Shown here: positions 25,885-34,533 of the stretch, piece by piece | Layout of the letters: each line of letters begins with the position of its first letter | Position numbering within the stretch: the stretch's first letter is position 1 | Source of the DNA: Macrococcus bovicus | GTDB taxonomy: Bacteria; Bacillota; Bacilli; Staphylococcales; Staphylococcaceae | Reading direction: 5' to 3' | Assembly (NCBI RefSeq): GCF_004359575.1 | Contig: NZ_SCWF01000003.1 | Span: forward strand, 62,001-126,000 | DNA length: 64,000 nucleotides | Made by a program: the position numbers and the translations under genes | Notes under the pieces: model-generated | Seen by the model: the letters and a program-made list of their open reading frames with translations, nothing else | Database searches by the model: none | What the model was told of the DNA's origin: nothing

Positions 25885-27502
25885 ATGGATTAACAAAAAG
25901 ACTTACCGCTCTCTGTCACTGGCTATTGTCATCGGTGTGATCGGTGGCTTAACGGCTATCGGTATGTTCAGTTTGAGCGGCCTTATGTTGTCGAAAAGTG
26001 CCTACGGTGTCCCGCTTTATTCGCTGATGATTCTCGTGGCTTCCATCAAACTGCTCGGGGTAGTGCGTGCAGTGGCTCGATACTTTGAACGGCTGATCAG
26101 CCATGATGCCACATTCCGTATGTTGAAGGAAGTCAGAGTGAGTGCATTTGATCAGCTGATGCTGGACTTTGTCAATCTGCATCAAAAATGGCGTCTGTCC
26201 GAACTTCTGCAGCGTACTGTCAATGATATCGAGAAGCTGCAGAATGTCCTGTTAAGAGTGATCTACCCGCCAGTGGTGGTGCTGCTTACTGCGCTGAGCG
26301 TCTGTGGCATCTATGCCTTCTACGACTGGCAGGCAGTACTGGTTATTGCCGGCGTGATGCTGATAATATTGATCGCACTGCCGCTTATATTCAGTCATAT
26401 ACTCAGCCGGCTGACGGCTGCAACAAGAAGCAGTCAATCGAGCTTTATGTCTCTACTGACAGATTATCAATTAGGCCGTGAAGATTTAGCAGTGTTCGAC
26501 CAGGAAGGCCGGTATGAACACAGGCTGCAGGTTGCGCAGCATGCATTTGAAAAAAATCTTCTGCGGGAGAAGCAGCTGCTCGCTCTCTATGACTTTCTGC
26601 TCAACCTATTCAGTATGCTGGCCATCTGGGGTGTGCTATTTGTGATGCTGGACCGCACCGTCCTGATGTACGCAAGCATCGTCATGGTCACTATTACTTT
26701 ATTTGAAATGGCCGTTCCGATGACCAACTTCCCTTTCTATTATCAGGAAACGAAGCGGGCGAGTGAGCATCTGTTGACATTTTCTGCACCGGAAGTTAAA
26801 ACACAGCCGGCCCGTGTCCTGCCGATTGAACTTAATCACCTCACCTTTAGCTATCCCGGGCAGACGCGCCCGGTTTTAGACCATTTGAATATGACGATAC
26901 AGGAAGGTGAAAAAGTAGCGATTGTCGGCAGCAGTGGTTCCGGGAAGTCTACTTTGATGAATCTGCTAGCAGGGCTCTATTCAAGTGATATTGTGACGGG
27001 CGGCGTATCGATGCAGGACATCGACCGTGAAAGCTATATGAATGAACTGAATGTCATGCAACAGAAGAATCATTTCTTCCAGGGGACTGTGCAGGACAAT
27101 CTCTTCAGCGATCACACTGAAGCCATCAATCAGTATTTACAAGATTTCAACTTACCTTTTACAGCTGAGAGCGAAATCAGTGAATTTGGTCGTAATTTAT
27201 CCGGGGGTGAGCGGCAGAGACTGCACTTTATAAGAATGCTGCTCAGAGATAGAACGCTCTGGCTGCTCGATGAACCATTCAATGGCATCGATGCCGTGAA
27301 TAAAAAATTGATGATTGAACAGATTCTTCAACAAAAAACGGTTGTCGTGATCAGTCATGAACTTGAAATCTTACGGGACTTTGATATGATTTATGTATTG
27401 GAAGATGGAAAATTGATGGAGTCTGGTCAGTTCGAGTCATTAATGGAGAGACAAGGCATTTTCTATCATCAACTTCTATTGGAACGCCAGAGAATTAATT
27501 AG
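25877..27502 (+). CDS. ABC exporter half, CydC-like (permease-ATPase)
   Basis: 541 residues, partner of the gene just upstream (eight-base overlap). The membrane domain has the CydC-like ARYFERLISHDATFRML segment, followed by an ATPase with Walker A GSSGSGKST, signature LSGGERQR and Walker B LWLLDEPFNGID. The position corresponding to the catalytic Glu is Pro-flanked but present (DEP). The two genes are followed by degV after nine bases, so three genes probably share one transcript. Confidence 0.8.
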   Translation: MFKWINKKTYRSLSLAIVIGVIGGLTAIGMFSLSGLMLSKSAYGVPLYSLMILVASIKLLGVVRAVARYFERLISHDATFRMLKEVRVSAFDQLMLDFVNLHQKWRLSELLQRTVNDIEKLQNVLLRVIYPPVVVLLTALSVCGIYAFYDWQAVLVIAGVMLIILIALPLIFSHILSRLTAATRSSQSSFMSLLTDYQLGREDLAVFDQEGRYEHRLQVAQHAFEKNLLREKQLLALYDFLLNLFSMLAIWGVLFVMLDRTVLMYASIVMVTITLFEMAVPMTNFPFYYQETKRASEHLLTFSAPEVKTQPARVLPIELNHLTFSYPGQTRPVLDHLNMTIQEGEKVAIVGSSGSGKSTLMNLLAGLYSSDIVTGGVSMQDIDRESYMNELNVMQQKNHFFQGTVQDNLFSDHTEAINQYLQDFNLPFTAESEISEFGRNLSGGERQRLHFIRMLLRDRTLWLLDEPFNGIDAVNKKLMIEQILQQKTVVVISHELEILRDFDMIYVLEDGKLMESGQFESLMERQGIFYHQLLLERQRIN

Positions 27503-27511
27503 GAGGACAAC

Positions 27512-28357
27512 ATGACAAAAATAGCATGGTTAGTCGATACGGCGGCGGGATTTACGAAGGAAGAAATTGCAGAACATGATCTATATGTCGTGCCGATGGG
27601 CCTGATCTTAAACGGTCACAGCTATATCGATCAGGTCAATCTGTCAACAGAGGAGTTTTATCAACTGCTGCAGCAATATGGTGAAGGGGCAAAATCTTCT
27701 CAGCCGAATTTTCAGGCGATGCTGAATACGTATCACAAAATCAAAGAAGATGGGTACGATGCTGTGATCGCTGTTCATCCGACGAGCGAATTAACAGGGT
27801 CCTATCAGAATTCTCTCACTGCGAGCAGTGAAGTCGAGATAAAGTCAGCGGTTATTGATTCACGTACGGGTTCTTATCCTTATAAGAAAATGGTTCTTGA
27901 AGGGATGGCACTGACTGAAAACGGAGAATCCTTCGACACAGCGGTGAGTCATATTAAGCAACGAGTGAACGACTCTGTGCTTTACCTGCAGCCTAAAAAT
28001 CTGCAGCAGGTCAGAAGAAGTGGCCGGCTCACTGCCTCACAAAGTTTCCTGGCAGGTCTCCTCAGTATCCAGCTGATTCTAAGTCTGGAAGAAGGTAAGA
28101 TCATTCCTTACGAAAAAGTCAGAACGCGGAAAAAAGTATTTGACCGAATGATAGAAATAGTGGAAGATGCGATTGAAAATGATAATATCAAGGAAATCTG
28201 TGTACTGAATTCCGGAGATAAAGAAGAGGCACAGAAGTATGTAGAACGATTACAACAGGATTATCCGGACCTCATTATTCACGAGGATTATATGGTGGCA
28301 GTCGCCAGTGTCCATACAGGATATGGTACAGTATCAGTGGGCTGGCTTAAAAATTAA
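27512..28357 (+). CDS. DegV family fatty-acid-binding protein
   Basis: 281 residues. KIAWLVDTAAGFTKEEI at the N-terminus, the KSSQPN motif, IAVHPTSELTGSYQNS and the C-terminal HTGYGTVSVGW are DegV hallmarks. Some staphylococcal DegV/FakB proteins bind fatty acids and present them to the kinase FakA; whether this one does is inference, as no fakA is near. AGGAGG precedes the ATG. It shares a convergent terminator with mgrA. Confidence 0.88.
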   Translation: MTKIAWLVDTAAGFTKEEIAEHDLYVVPMGLILNGHSYIDQVNLSTEEFYQLLQQYGEGAKSSQPNFQAMLNTYHKIKEDGYDAVIAVHPTSELTGSYQNSLTASSEVEIKSAVIDSRTGSYPYKKMVLEGMALTENGESFDTAVSHIKQRVNDSVLYLQPKNLQQVRRSGRLTASQSFLAGLLSIQLILSLEEGKIIPYEKVRTRKKVFDRMIEIVEDAIENDNIKEICVLNSGDKEEAQKYVERLQQDYPDLIIHEDYMVAVASVHTGYGTVSVGWLKN

Positions 28358-28387
28358 AATAACCTGAGCACATGCTCAGGTTATTTT
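28356..28387. terminator. Bidirectional terminator between degV and mgrA
   Basis: AAAATAACCTGAGC and GCTCAGGTTATTTT form a 14-bp perfect stem with an ACAT loop and T runs on both sides; the mgrA stop codon lies inside it. Confidence 0.9.
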
Positions 28388-28816
28388 ATTATTCATATTA
28401 TGAACCATCTTATCCAGCAATTCTTTCAGCTCGTCGATTTCCTGATCTGAAAGAATATCCTTCTCCAATAAAACGTCGGTACAGTTCTGGAGCGGTTCCT
28501 GAAGTTCCCGGCTTTTATCGGTGAGATGAACGAATACCTCCCGCTGATCAAGTTCGGAACGCTTGCGAACGATGAGGTCATTCGCTTCCATACGCTTGAG
28601 AAGAGGAGAGATAGTACCTGTATCAAGTGCCAGTGCCTCAACGAGTGTCTTGACATTAACCGGTGACATCTGCCAGAGTATGGAGAGAACGAGGTACTGC
28701 GGATAAGTAAGATTATATTGTTTAAATACTTGATTAGTATAGAAGCGATTCATCTTACGCTGTGCGTTGTAGAGACTGAAACACAGCTGTTTGTCGAGCT
28801 TGAAATTATCGGACAT
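28376..28816 (-). CDS. mgrA: HTH-type global regulator MgrA
   Basis: 146 residues and closely similar to S. aureus MgrA along its length: [20 protein letters not shown] (with the redox-sensing Cys at position 12), then [30 protein letters not shown] and the wing [16 protein letters not shown]. It binds DNA as a dimer and in staphylococci controls autolysis, efflux pumps, capsule and surface proteins, with oxidation of the Cys releasing DNA. It has its own promoter and is divergent from the GTPase gene. Confidence 0.93.
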   Translation of the reverse strand: MSDNFKLDKQLCFSLYNAQRKMNRFYTNQVFKQYNLTYPQYLVLSILWQMSPVNVKTLVEALALDTGTISPLLKRMEANDLIVRKRSELDQREVFVHLTDKSRELQEPLQNCTDVLLEKDILSDQEIDELKELLDKMVHNMNNKIT

Positions 28817-28867
28817 TGAATTCCCCGCCTTAAATATATTCTGAGTTGTATAATACTTACTAACCTT

Positions 28868-28896
28868 ATTATAAAAACGTGGCTAATTCAAGGCAA
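28868..28896 (-). promoter_or_regulatory. mgrA promoter
   Basis: On the minus strand TTGCCT (-35), exactly 17 bases, TATAAT (-10), about 50 bp before the start codon. Confidence 0.65.
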
Positions 28897-28949
28897 TAAT
28901 ATTTGAATAACATGTAAATGTGATTAAAAACTGTATGTGGGAGGATTTT

Positions 28950-29849
28950 ATGGGTAAAATTAAACTCTATATTATAAGTGGTTTTCTAGGCAGCGGTAAA
29001 ACAACACTGCTGAAACAGATGCTGACACAATGGCACGACCAGAAAGTAGCCATTCTTATGAATGAACTCGGACAGTTTAATGTAGATTCTACTATACTAG
29101 GTGACAAAACACCGATGAACGAACTGCTGAACGGTTGTATCTGTTGTGACCTGAAAAGTGATGTTGAGGTTCAGCTGCATGATATCAGACATCGTCATCA
29201 GCCGGACATCATCATTATTGAAGCAACCGGGGTAGCGCATCCCGTTGAAATCTATGAGGCATGTCTTGCGCCTTCTTTGACGTCGTTCATTCAGATACAG
29301 TCCATATTGACCTTAGTTGATGGGCCGCGGTTTCTTGACCGTGCCCAGTATAGTGTCACGACTGTCCACCTGATGGAGGAGCAGGTGCGCTATGCACACA
29401 GTGTCATCATCAATAAGAAAGATTTAATGAGTGCTGACGATATCCGTTCAGTTACTGAACAGGTTGAATCATTGAATCCCGCGGGTGAGGTCTTCGTGAC
29501 TTCCTACTCTGAAGTCCCGGACACAGTATTTGCAGGAGAAGGGGTGAGACCTGGCATCCACCAACATCACCATCATGGTATCCAGTCCATGGTCTATACG
29601 TTTACTGCGCCGATAGATAGTCGCAGATTCGTCAGCTGGCTCAGATCGTTGCCGGAAAGCGTACTCAGAATCAAAGGTTACCTCAAGTTCAGAGAGAATC
29701 CTGGCCAGGTGGTTCTGTTCCAATATTCCTATGGTATCCCGCAATATGAGCCTGAAGAGATGAACCTGCCCCTTAAGCTGGTGGTCATCGGCGAACAGCT
29801 GGATAAAAATAAGATGCTGGACCAGCTGGACCAGCTGCAATTCAGTTAA
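28950..29849 (+). CDS. COG0523 (CobW/ZigA-like) GTPase
   Basis: 299 residues from the ATG at 28950, which has GGGAGGA at a good distance; a longer frame starts at 28920 without one. Walker A is GFLGSGKTT (residues 11-19), and the metal-binding CxCC motif is NGCICCDLK with Cys63, Cys65 and Cys66. The C-terminal domain follows a histidine cluster HQHHHH at about 29559-29576. Such G3E GTPases insert or shuttle metal, often zinc. No Zur box was recognised upstream. The gene has a strong terminator. Confidence 0.87.
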   Translation: MGKIKLYIISGFLGSGKTTLLKQMLTQWHDQKVAILMNELGQFNVDSTILGDKTPMNELLNGCICCDLKSDVEVQLHDIRHRHQPDIIIIEATGVAHPVEIYEACLAPSLTSFIQIQSILTLVDGPRFLDRAQYSVTTVHLMEEQVRYAHSVIINKKDLMSADDIRSVTEQVESLNPAGEVFVTSYSEVPDTVFAGEGVRPGIHQHHHHGIQSMVYTFTAPIDSRRFVSWLRSLPESVLRIKGYLKFRENPGQVVLFQYSYGIPQYEPEEMNLPLKLVVIGEQLDKNKMLDQLDQLQFS

Positions 29850-29873
29850 GACAATCAGAGGATTGTCTTTTTT
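29848..29873 (+). terminator. Terminator of the COG0523 GTPase gene
   Basis: AAGACAATC-AGAG-GATTGTCTT, a 9-bp perfect stem, followed by TTTTT and beginning at the stop codon. Confidence 0.9.
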
Positions 29874-29890
29874 CGTGCGTGAATTTGAAA

Positions 29891-29930
29891 GTTTTTGATT
29901 GGTTTTGATAGTTTTTGATTGATTTTTGTA
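29891..29930 (+). promoter_or_regulatory. Four phased decamers, probable FruR operator
   Basis: Four direct repeats of ten bases in exact 10-bp phase: GTTTTTGATT, GGTTTTGATA, GTTTTTGATT, GATTTTTGTA. They cover the -35 box of the fruRKA promoter. DeoR-family repressors commonly bind such direct repeats, so autoregulation by FruR is inferred. Confidence 0.62.
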
Positions 29931-29947
29931 AACGGTAACATTATACT
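29919..29947 (+). promoter_or_regulatory. fruRKA promoter
   Basis: TTGATT (-35), 17 bases, TATACT (-10). The -35 lies in the decamer repeats and the spacer holds a cre site. Confidence 0.65.
29927..29940 (+). promoter_or_regulatory. cre site (CcpA)
   Basis: TGTAAACGGTAACA matches the catabolite-responsive element consensus TGWNANCGNTNWCA at every defined base. It lies between the -35 and -10 boxes, where CcpA would repress. Confidence 0.78.
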
Positions 29948-29972
29948 GAAATTGTGATAAGGGGGTCAGAGA

Positions 29973-30707
29973 ATGCTTACTGAAAAACGTCATGAAATGA
30001 TCTGTGACATGCTCAGTCAATATGACATTGTCACACTGCAGCAACTGACAGAGACGATAGGCAGCAGTGAATCTACTATAAGGCGTGACTTATCTGCACT
30101 GGAAGAGAAGGGTCAGTTAATCCGAGTCCATGGTGGTGCCAAACAGATATCAGATCAGCACGACACAGAGCTCAATATCAAAACAACAAGATTCGTCCGT
30201 GAGAAAGACGGAATAGCGAAACAGGCAGCTGCACTGATAAAAGACGGTTCCTGCATCTACCTGGATGCAGGGAGCTCAACACTCGCAATGATTCCCTATC
30301 TCACTCAGCGCGATCTGACAGTCGTGACAAATAGTGTGACCCATGTGATGGCACTCATTGAGCGGGGGATCAGGGCGTTGATGATTGGTGGCTTGGTCAA
30401 GCCTAATACGATGGCTAACGTCGGCTGTGCTGCTGAGGAGATGCTGAGGACATTTAACTTCAGCATGGCTTTCATCGGCGTGAACGGGGTGGATGCTGAT
30501 AATGGATTTACAACGCCTGACCCGGAAGAAGCGGCCATCAAGCGACTGGCCATCAGACAGAGCAGACAGAGCTATTATCTGGCTGACGAATCGAAGTTTG
30601 ATCATGTGACATTTGCGACGATAGTGCCGCTCAGCGAAGGCAGTATCATTACAAACCATAATCATTCTTACATCAAGCAATATGCTAAATATATAAAGGT
30701 GGGGTAG
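29973..30707 (+). CDS. fruR: DeoR family transcriptional repressor of the fructose operon
   Basis: 244 residues. DeoR-type helix-turn-helix near residues 18-55 (VTLQQLTETIGSSESTIRRD, then LSALEEKG). The C-terminal sugar-phosphate sensor domain has DAGSST (about 90-95) and IGVNGVD. It should repress fruRKA and be released by fructose 1-phosphate. AAGGGGG precedes the ATG. One base separates its stop from fruK. The promoter region carries decamer repeats and a cre site. Confidence 0.9.
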   Translation: MLTEKRHEMICDMLSQYDIVTLQQLTETIGSSESTIRRDLSALEEKGQLIRVHGGAKQISDQHDTELNIKTTRFVREKDGIAKQAAALIKDGSCIYLDAGSSTLAMIPYLTQRDLTVVTNSVTHVMALIERGIRALMIGGLVKPNTMANVGCAAEEMLRTFNFSMAFIGVNGVDADNGFTTPDPEEAAIKRLAIRQSRQSYYLADESKFDHVTFATIVPLSEGSIITNHNHSYIKQYAKYIKVG

Positions 30708-30708
30708 C

Positions 30709-31611
30709 ATGATCTACACAGTGACTTTAAATCCATCAGTGGATTACATCGTATTCACTGACACGATGAAAATCGGAGAATTAAATAGAGCCAGTCAGAC
30801 TTACAAGTTCGCAGGAGGTAAAGGTATCAATGTCTCACGTGTTCTGAAGTCCCACGGCGTAGAATCGACAGCACTCGGCTTTACAGGCGGATTTCCCGGA
30901 GATTTTATTAAAAACAGTTTACAAGAAGACCGCATCATGACTGACTTCATTGAAGTGGCAGAAGATACGAGAATCAATATTAAATTAAAAGGCATGGCTG
31001 AAACAGAGATCAATGCCCCAGGGCCGTCCGTCACACGCGAACAGACAGAACAGCTGCTCCAGCAGATTCAAAGGCTGTCTCCTGACGACACGCTCGTACT
31101 CGCCGGCAGTATCCCGTCTTCTGTAGATGCAGATATCTATAGCCGGATTGCCCAGTTATGTCCCGGGAAAATTGTGGTAGATGCAGAGAAAGACTTGCTG
31201 TTATCCGTGCTCGACAGTCAGCCTGAATTCATCAAACCGAATAAAGCTGAACTTGAGCAGATTTTTGAGAGGAAGCTTGAGACTGTCGATGAAATAATAG
31301 ATTGCGCAAGAGAACTCATCAAGAAGGGGGCCAAAAATGTGATGGTCTCACTTGGCGGTGAGGGCGCACTCTATGTAAGTGAATCACTGGTCTATCAGGC
31401 AGAAGTACCTAGCGGTCATGTAGTCAATACGGTAGGGTCAGGAGACTCTACTGTGGCAGGCATGATTGCGGGTATGACACAAGGACTTTCTATCGAAGAG
31501 AGCTTTAAACTGGCAGTGGCCTCAGGGACAGCGACTGCATTTACAGAGGATCTGGCCACACAAGAACAAATAGCACATGTCTTATCGGATATTAAATTGA
31601 CAATCGTCTAA
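30709..31611 (+). CDS. fruK: 1-phosphofructokinase
   Basis: 300 residues of the PfkB sugar kinase family. The N-terminal TLNPSVDYIV and the FAGGKGINVSRVL substrate loop are typical of FruK. VNTVGSGDSTVAGMIAG holds the anion-hole glycines and the catalytic aspartate (GSGDS). It phosphorylates fructose 1-phosphate to fructose 1,6-bisphosphate with ATP. It lies between fruR and fruA in the same operon. Confidence 0.93.
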   Translation: MIYTVTLNPSVDYIVFTDTMKIGELNRASQTYKFAGGKGINVSRVLKSHGVESTALGFTGGFPGDFIKNSLQEDRIMTDFIEVAEDTRINIKLKGMAETEINAPGPSVTREQTEQLLQQIQRLSPDDTLVLAGSIPSSVDADIYSRIAQLCPGKIVVDAEKDLLLSVLDSQPEFIKPNKAELEQIFERKLETVDEIIDCARELIKKGAKNVMVSLGGEGALYVSESLVYQAEVPSGHVVNTVGSGDSTVAGMIAGMTQGLSIEESFKLAVASGTATAFTEDLATQEQIAHVLSDIKLTIV

Positions 31612-31630
31612 TTATAAGGAGGGTAAATCA

Positions 31631-33538
31631 ATGAGAATTACAGAACTGCTGACACAGTCAACTATTGCGATGGATTTAAATGCTTCTACTAAGAATACAG
31701 TGATCGATGAGCTTGTGGAAACATTATGGCAGGCAGGAAAACTGAACGACAAAGAGGCATACCGTGAAGCCATCCATGCCCGTGAAGCACAGAGTACGAC
31801 AGGAATAGGAGAAGGCATCGCGATTCCACATGCGAAGACAGATGCGGTGAAGATACCAGCGATTGCTTTCGGTAAATCAAAGCCGGGCGTTGATTATGAA
31901 TCACTGGACGGAACGCCGGCTCATCTTTTCTTTATGATTGCCGCACCGGCAGGCGGTGCACAGACCCATCTGGATGCCTTGGCTAAATTGTCCGGTATTC
32001 TGATGAATGAAGAAGTAAGAGCACAGTTACTGAACGCTAATTCTAAAGAAGAAGTACTTGCTATTATCGATCAGAATGATGAAAGCGCAGCAGAAGTTGA
32101 GGAAGTGGTTGCGACGCCAGCTCCAGCTGCTGATGATAACCTGATTCTTGCGGTCACAGCTTGTCCGACAGGTATTGCGCATACTTATATGGCGGCGGAT
32201 TCTTTGAAGAATAAAGCAGCGAAAATGGGTGTGCCGATTAAAGTGGAGACGAATGGCTCCGGTGGTGTGAAAAACAAGCTGACTGAGGATGAAATCAGAC
32301 GCGCGAAAGGGATTATCGTTGCGGCAGATGTCAATGTCGATACAGCGCGTTTTGATGGGAAAAACGTAGTCATGGTGCCAGTGGCAGATGGTATCAAACG
32401 TCCGGAAGAACTGATCAATATGGCCCAGGATGATTCACGGCCAAAATTTGCCGCTTCCAATAAAGCACGTACAACAGACTCAGGTGAGAAAAAAGGATTC
32501 TATAAGCACCTGATGAGTGGTGTATCCAATATGCTGCCCTTCGTTATTGCCGGGGGAATATTGATTGCGCTTAGTTTCTTCTGGGGGATTAAGTCATCAG
32601 ACCCTACTAACGCACAATATAACGAATTTGCTGCAGCATTAAATACAATCGGTGGTGGTAAAGGTGCATTCGGCCTGATGATTCCGATTCTAGCTGGTTT
32701 CATCGCTCTCAGTATTGCTGACCGTCCAGCTCTTGCACCAGGTATGGTAGGGGGTCTGATGGCTGTACAAGGGGGCTCAGGTTTCTTGGGAGGTCTCATC
32801 GCAGGTTTCCTGGCCGGCTACTTAGTGAAAGGGCTGAAAGCGCTGTTCAGTGTTCTACCACCAGCTCTTGAAGGAATTAAACCGACCTTGCTCTATCCCG
32901 TGCTAGGGGTGGGTCTGACGGGTTTGATTATGTACTATTTAATCAATCCGCCGGCGAAATGGCTGAATGATTTACTGACAACAACATTGAACAATATGAA
33001 TGGTACAAATATTATCCTGCTCGGTCTCGTGCTGGGAGGAATGATGGCCATCGATATGGGTGGGCCATTCAATAAAGCAGCCTACGCATTTGGCCTTGCA
33101 GCGATTGACGCAGGTAACTATGCGCCGATTACTGCGGCAATGATTGGCGGCATGGTACCGCCGCTTGCCATTGCACTTGCGATGATTATCTTCAGACGTA
33201 AATTCACAAAAGTTCAGCGTGGATCGACTGTCTCGAATGCTGTAATGGGGGCATCATTCATCACGGAAGGTGCGATTCCATTTGCAGCGGCAGATCCGCT
33301 TCGTGTCATTCCGTCAATGATAGCAGGTAGCGCGACAGCAGGGGCTTTAGCTATGGCATTTGGCTGCCGGGTCCCTGCACCCCATGGTGGTATGTTCGTG
33401 ATATGGCTCGACAAAACTCACTGGCCGATGTTCTTACTTGCTCTCGCAATCGGTACAATAGTGTCAGCATTAATCTACGGCTTTATTAAACCGAAACTCA
33501 CTGAAGAAGAACGGCAGGCTGAAATAGCAATGGAATAA
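31631..33538 (+). CDS. fruA: PTS fructose transporter subunit IIABC
   Basis: 635 residues in three joined domains. IIA (about 1-145) has the phosphorylated His67 in IAIPHAKT. IIB (about 170-270) has Cys178 in TACPTGIAHTYMAA. IIC (about 290-620) is a membrane domain with MAIDMGGPFNKAAYAFG and EGAIPFAAADP. It imports fructose and delivers fructose 1-phosphate to FruK. AAGGAGGG precedes the ATG, and a terminator closes the operon. Confidence 0.97.
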   Translation: MRITELLTQSTIAMDLNASTKNTVIDELVETLWQAGKLNDKEAYREAIHAREAQSTTGIGEGIAIPHAKTDAVKIPAIAFGKSKPGVDYESLDGTPAHLFFMIAAPAGGAQTHLDALAKLSGILMNEEVRAQLLNANSKEEVLAIIDQNDESAAEVEEVVATPAPAADDNLILAVTACPTGIAHTYMAADSLKNKAAKMGVPIKVETNGSGGVKNKLTEDEIRRAKGIIVAADVNVDTARFDGKNVVMVPVADGIKRPEELINMAQDDSRPKFAASNKARTTDSGEKKGFYKHLMSGVSNMLPFVIAGGILIALSFFWGIKSSDPTNAQYNEFAAALNTIGGGKGAFGLMIPILAGFIALSIADRPALAPGMVGGLMAVQGGSGFLGGLIAGFLAGYLVKGLKALFSVLPPALEGIKPTLLYPVLGVGLTGLIMYYLINPPAKWLNDLLTTTLNNMNGTNIILLGLVLGGMMAIDMGGPFNKAAYAFGLAAIDAGNYAPITAAMIGGMVPPLAIALAMIIFRRKFTKVQRGSTVSNAVMGASFITEGAIPFAAADPLRVIPSMIAGSATAGALAMAFGCRVPAPHGGMFVIWLDKTHWPMFLLALAIGTIVSALIYGFIKPKLTEEERQAEIAME

Positions 33539-33547
33539 ACACTAAGC

Positions 33548-33572
33548 ATCCGACCTACGTCGGATGTTTTTT
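33548..33572 (+). terminator. Terminator of fruRKA
   Basis: CATCCGAC-CTAC... pairs with GTCGGATG: 8-bp stem followed by TTTTTT. Confidence 0.88.
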
Positions 33573-33650
33573 AATAACTGACGTTATATATTGTAATAAA
33601 GGGGTAAATTTTATAACATTATAGTTAACCTAGTAGAGAAGGATGAGCCC

Positions 33651-34424
33651 ATGTTATATTACAAAACATACATTAAAGATAAGGAGGCGCCCTGGATCAC
33701 CTTTATTCATGGTGCAGGCGGCAGTTCGGCCATCTGGTTTAAACAGATCAGGTATTTCAGAAAAGATTTTAATATCTTGCTCGTGGATTTACGCGGGCAC
33801 GGTAAATCTCAAGAAGACAAGTGGAAAAAAGGAGACACTTTCGGGCATCTGGCAGCCGAAGTGATAGAAGTTTGTGATCACCTCGGAATTGAGAAAACAC
33901 ATGTCATCGGTATGAGTCTCGGTACGATTGTGTCTCAGTCTTTAGCCGACCGTTATCCAGAGCGCGTACAGTCACTCGTTTTAGGTGGGGCTATTATCGC
34001 TCTTGATATCCGCACAAAGCTTTTACTCTGGTTGGGTCGAACAATCAAGCGTATCATCCCGTTTATGCTCCTTTATAAATTGTTTGCGTACATCATTATG
34101 CCGAGAAAAGCGCATGAGGAATCCAGACTCGCTTTTGTCAACGAAGCTAAGAAGATGAGTCAGAAGCAGTTTATTAAATGGTTCAGTCTGACCAAGCTGA
34201 TCAATCCTTACCTGAGCCATCTGCAGGTCTCCACTAAAAAAATTCCGACCATCTTTATTATGGGGTCTGAAGACTATTTATTTATTCCGCCTGTCAAAAA
34301 AGTGGCCGAAGAGAATAGTAACTTCAAAGTAGAAATCATTGAAAACTGTGGCCATGTCTGTAATATCGATCAGCCTGATATTTTCAATGACATTTCAAAA
34401 CGATTCATTATGTCGCATGCGTAA
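33651..34424 (+). CDS. Alpha/beta hydrolase
   Basis: 257 residues with the alpha/beta hydrolase fold signs: HGAGGSSAIW (oxyanion loop, residues 20-29), VDLRGHGKS, the nucleophile elbow GMSLG with Ser89, an Asp in MGSEDYLF and the catalytic His in NCGHVCNIDQPD. A small-molecule esterase, lipase or peptidase is possible; the substrate is unknown. It appears to be a single gene, with AGAAGGATG before the ATG. Confidence 0.85.
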   Translation: MLYYKTYIKDKEAPWITFIHGAGGSSAIWFKQIRYFRKDFNILLVDLRGHGKSQEDKWKKGDTFGHLAAEVIEVCDHLGIEKTHVIGMSLGTIVSQSLADRYPERVQSLVLGGAIIALDIRTKLLLWLGRTIKRIIPFMLLYKLFAYIIMPRKAHEESRLAFVNEAKKMSQKQFIKWFSLTKLINPYLSHLQVSTKKIPTIFIMGSEDYLFIPPVKKVAEENSNFKVEIIENCGHVCNIDQPDIFNDISKRFIMSHA

Positions 34425-34466
34425 CGCTGCGACATAAAATATGTTAGAATAAGACTATTATGACAA

Positions 34467-34490
34467 GTGGCTGTCGTTTCAGACAGTCAC
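34467..34490 (+). other. Leader hairpin upstream of the CorC-type gene
   Basis: GTGGCTGTC-GTTTCA-GACAGTCAC, a 9-bp stem with one G-A mismatch, 10 bases before the ribosome binding site. There is no adjacent T run of terminator quality (AAAATTTT follows). Confidence 0.4.
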
Positions 34491-34500
34491 AAAATTTTCC

Positions 34501-34533
34501 GGAGGTGAATCCCTAATTCTAGGGAATTAATTG
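34501..34533 (+). promoter_or_regulatory. Ribosome binding site separated from its TTG start by a hairpin
   Basis: GGAGGTGA (34501-34508) is 22 bases from the TTG at 34531. Between them TCCCTA-ATTC-TAGGGA (34510-34525) folds into a 6-bp hairpin. Folded, the effective spacing falls to about six bases. An in-frame TAA directly before the TTG excludes an upstream start. Confidence 0.68.
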
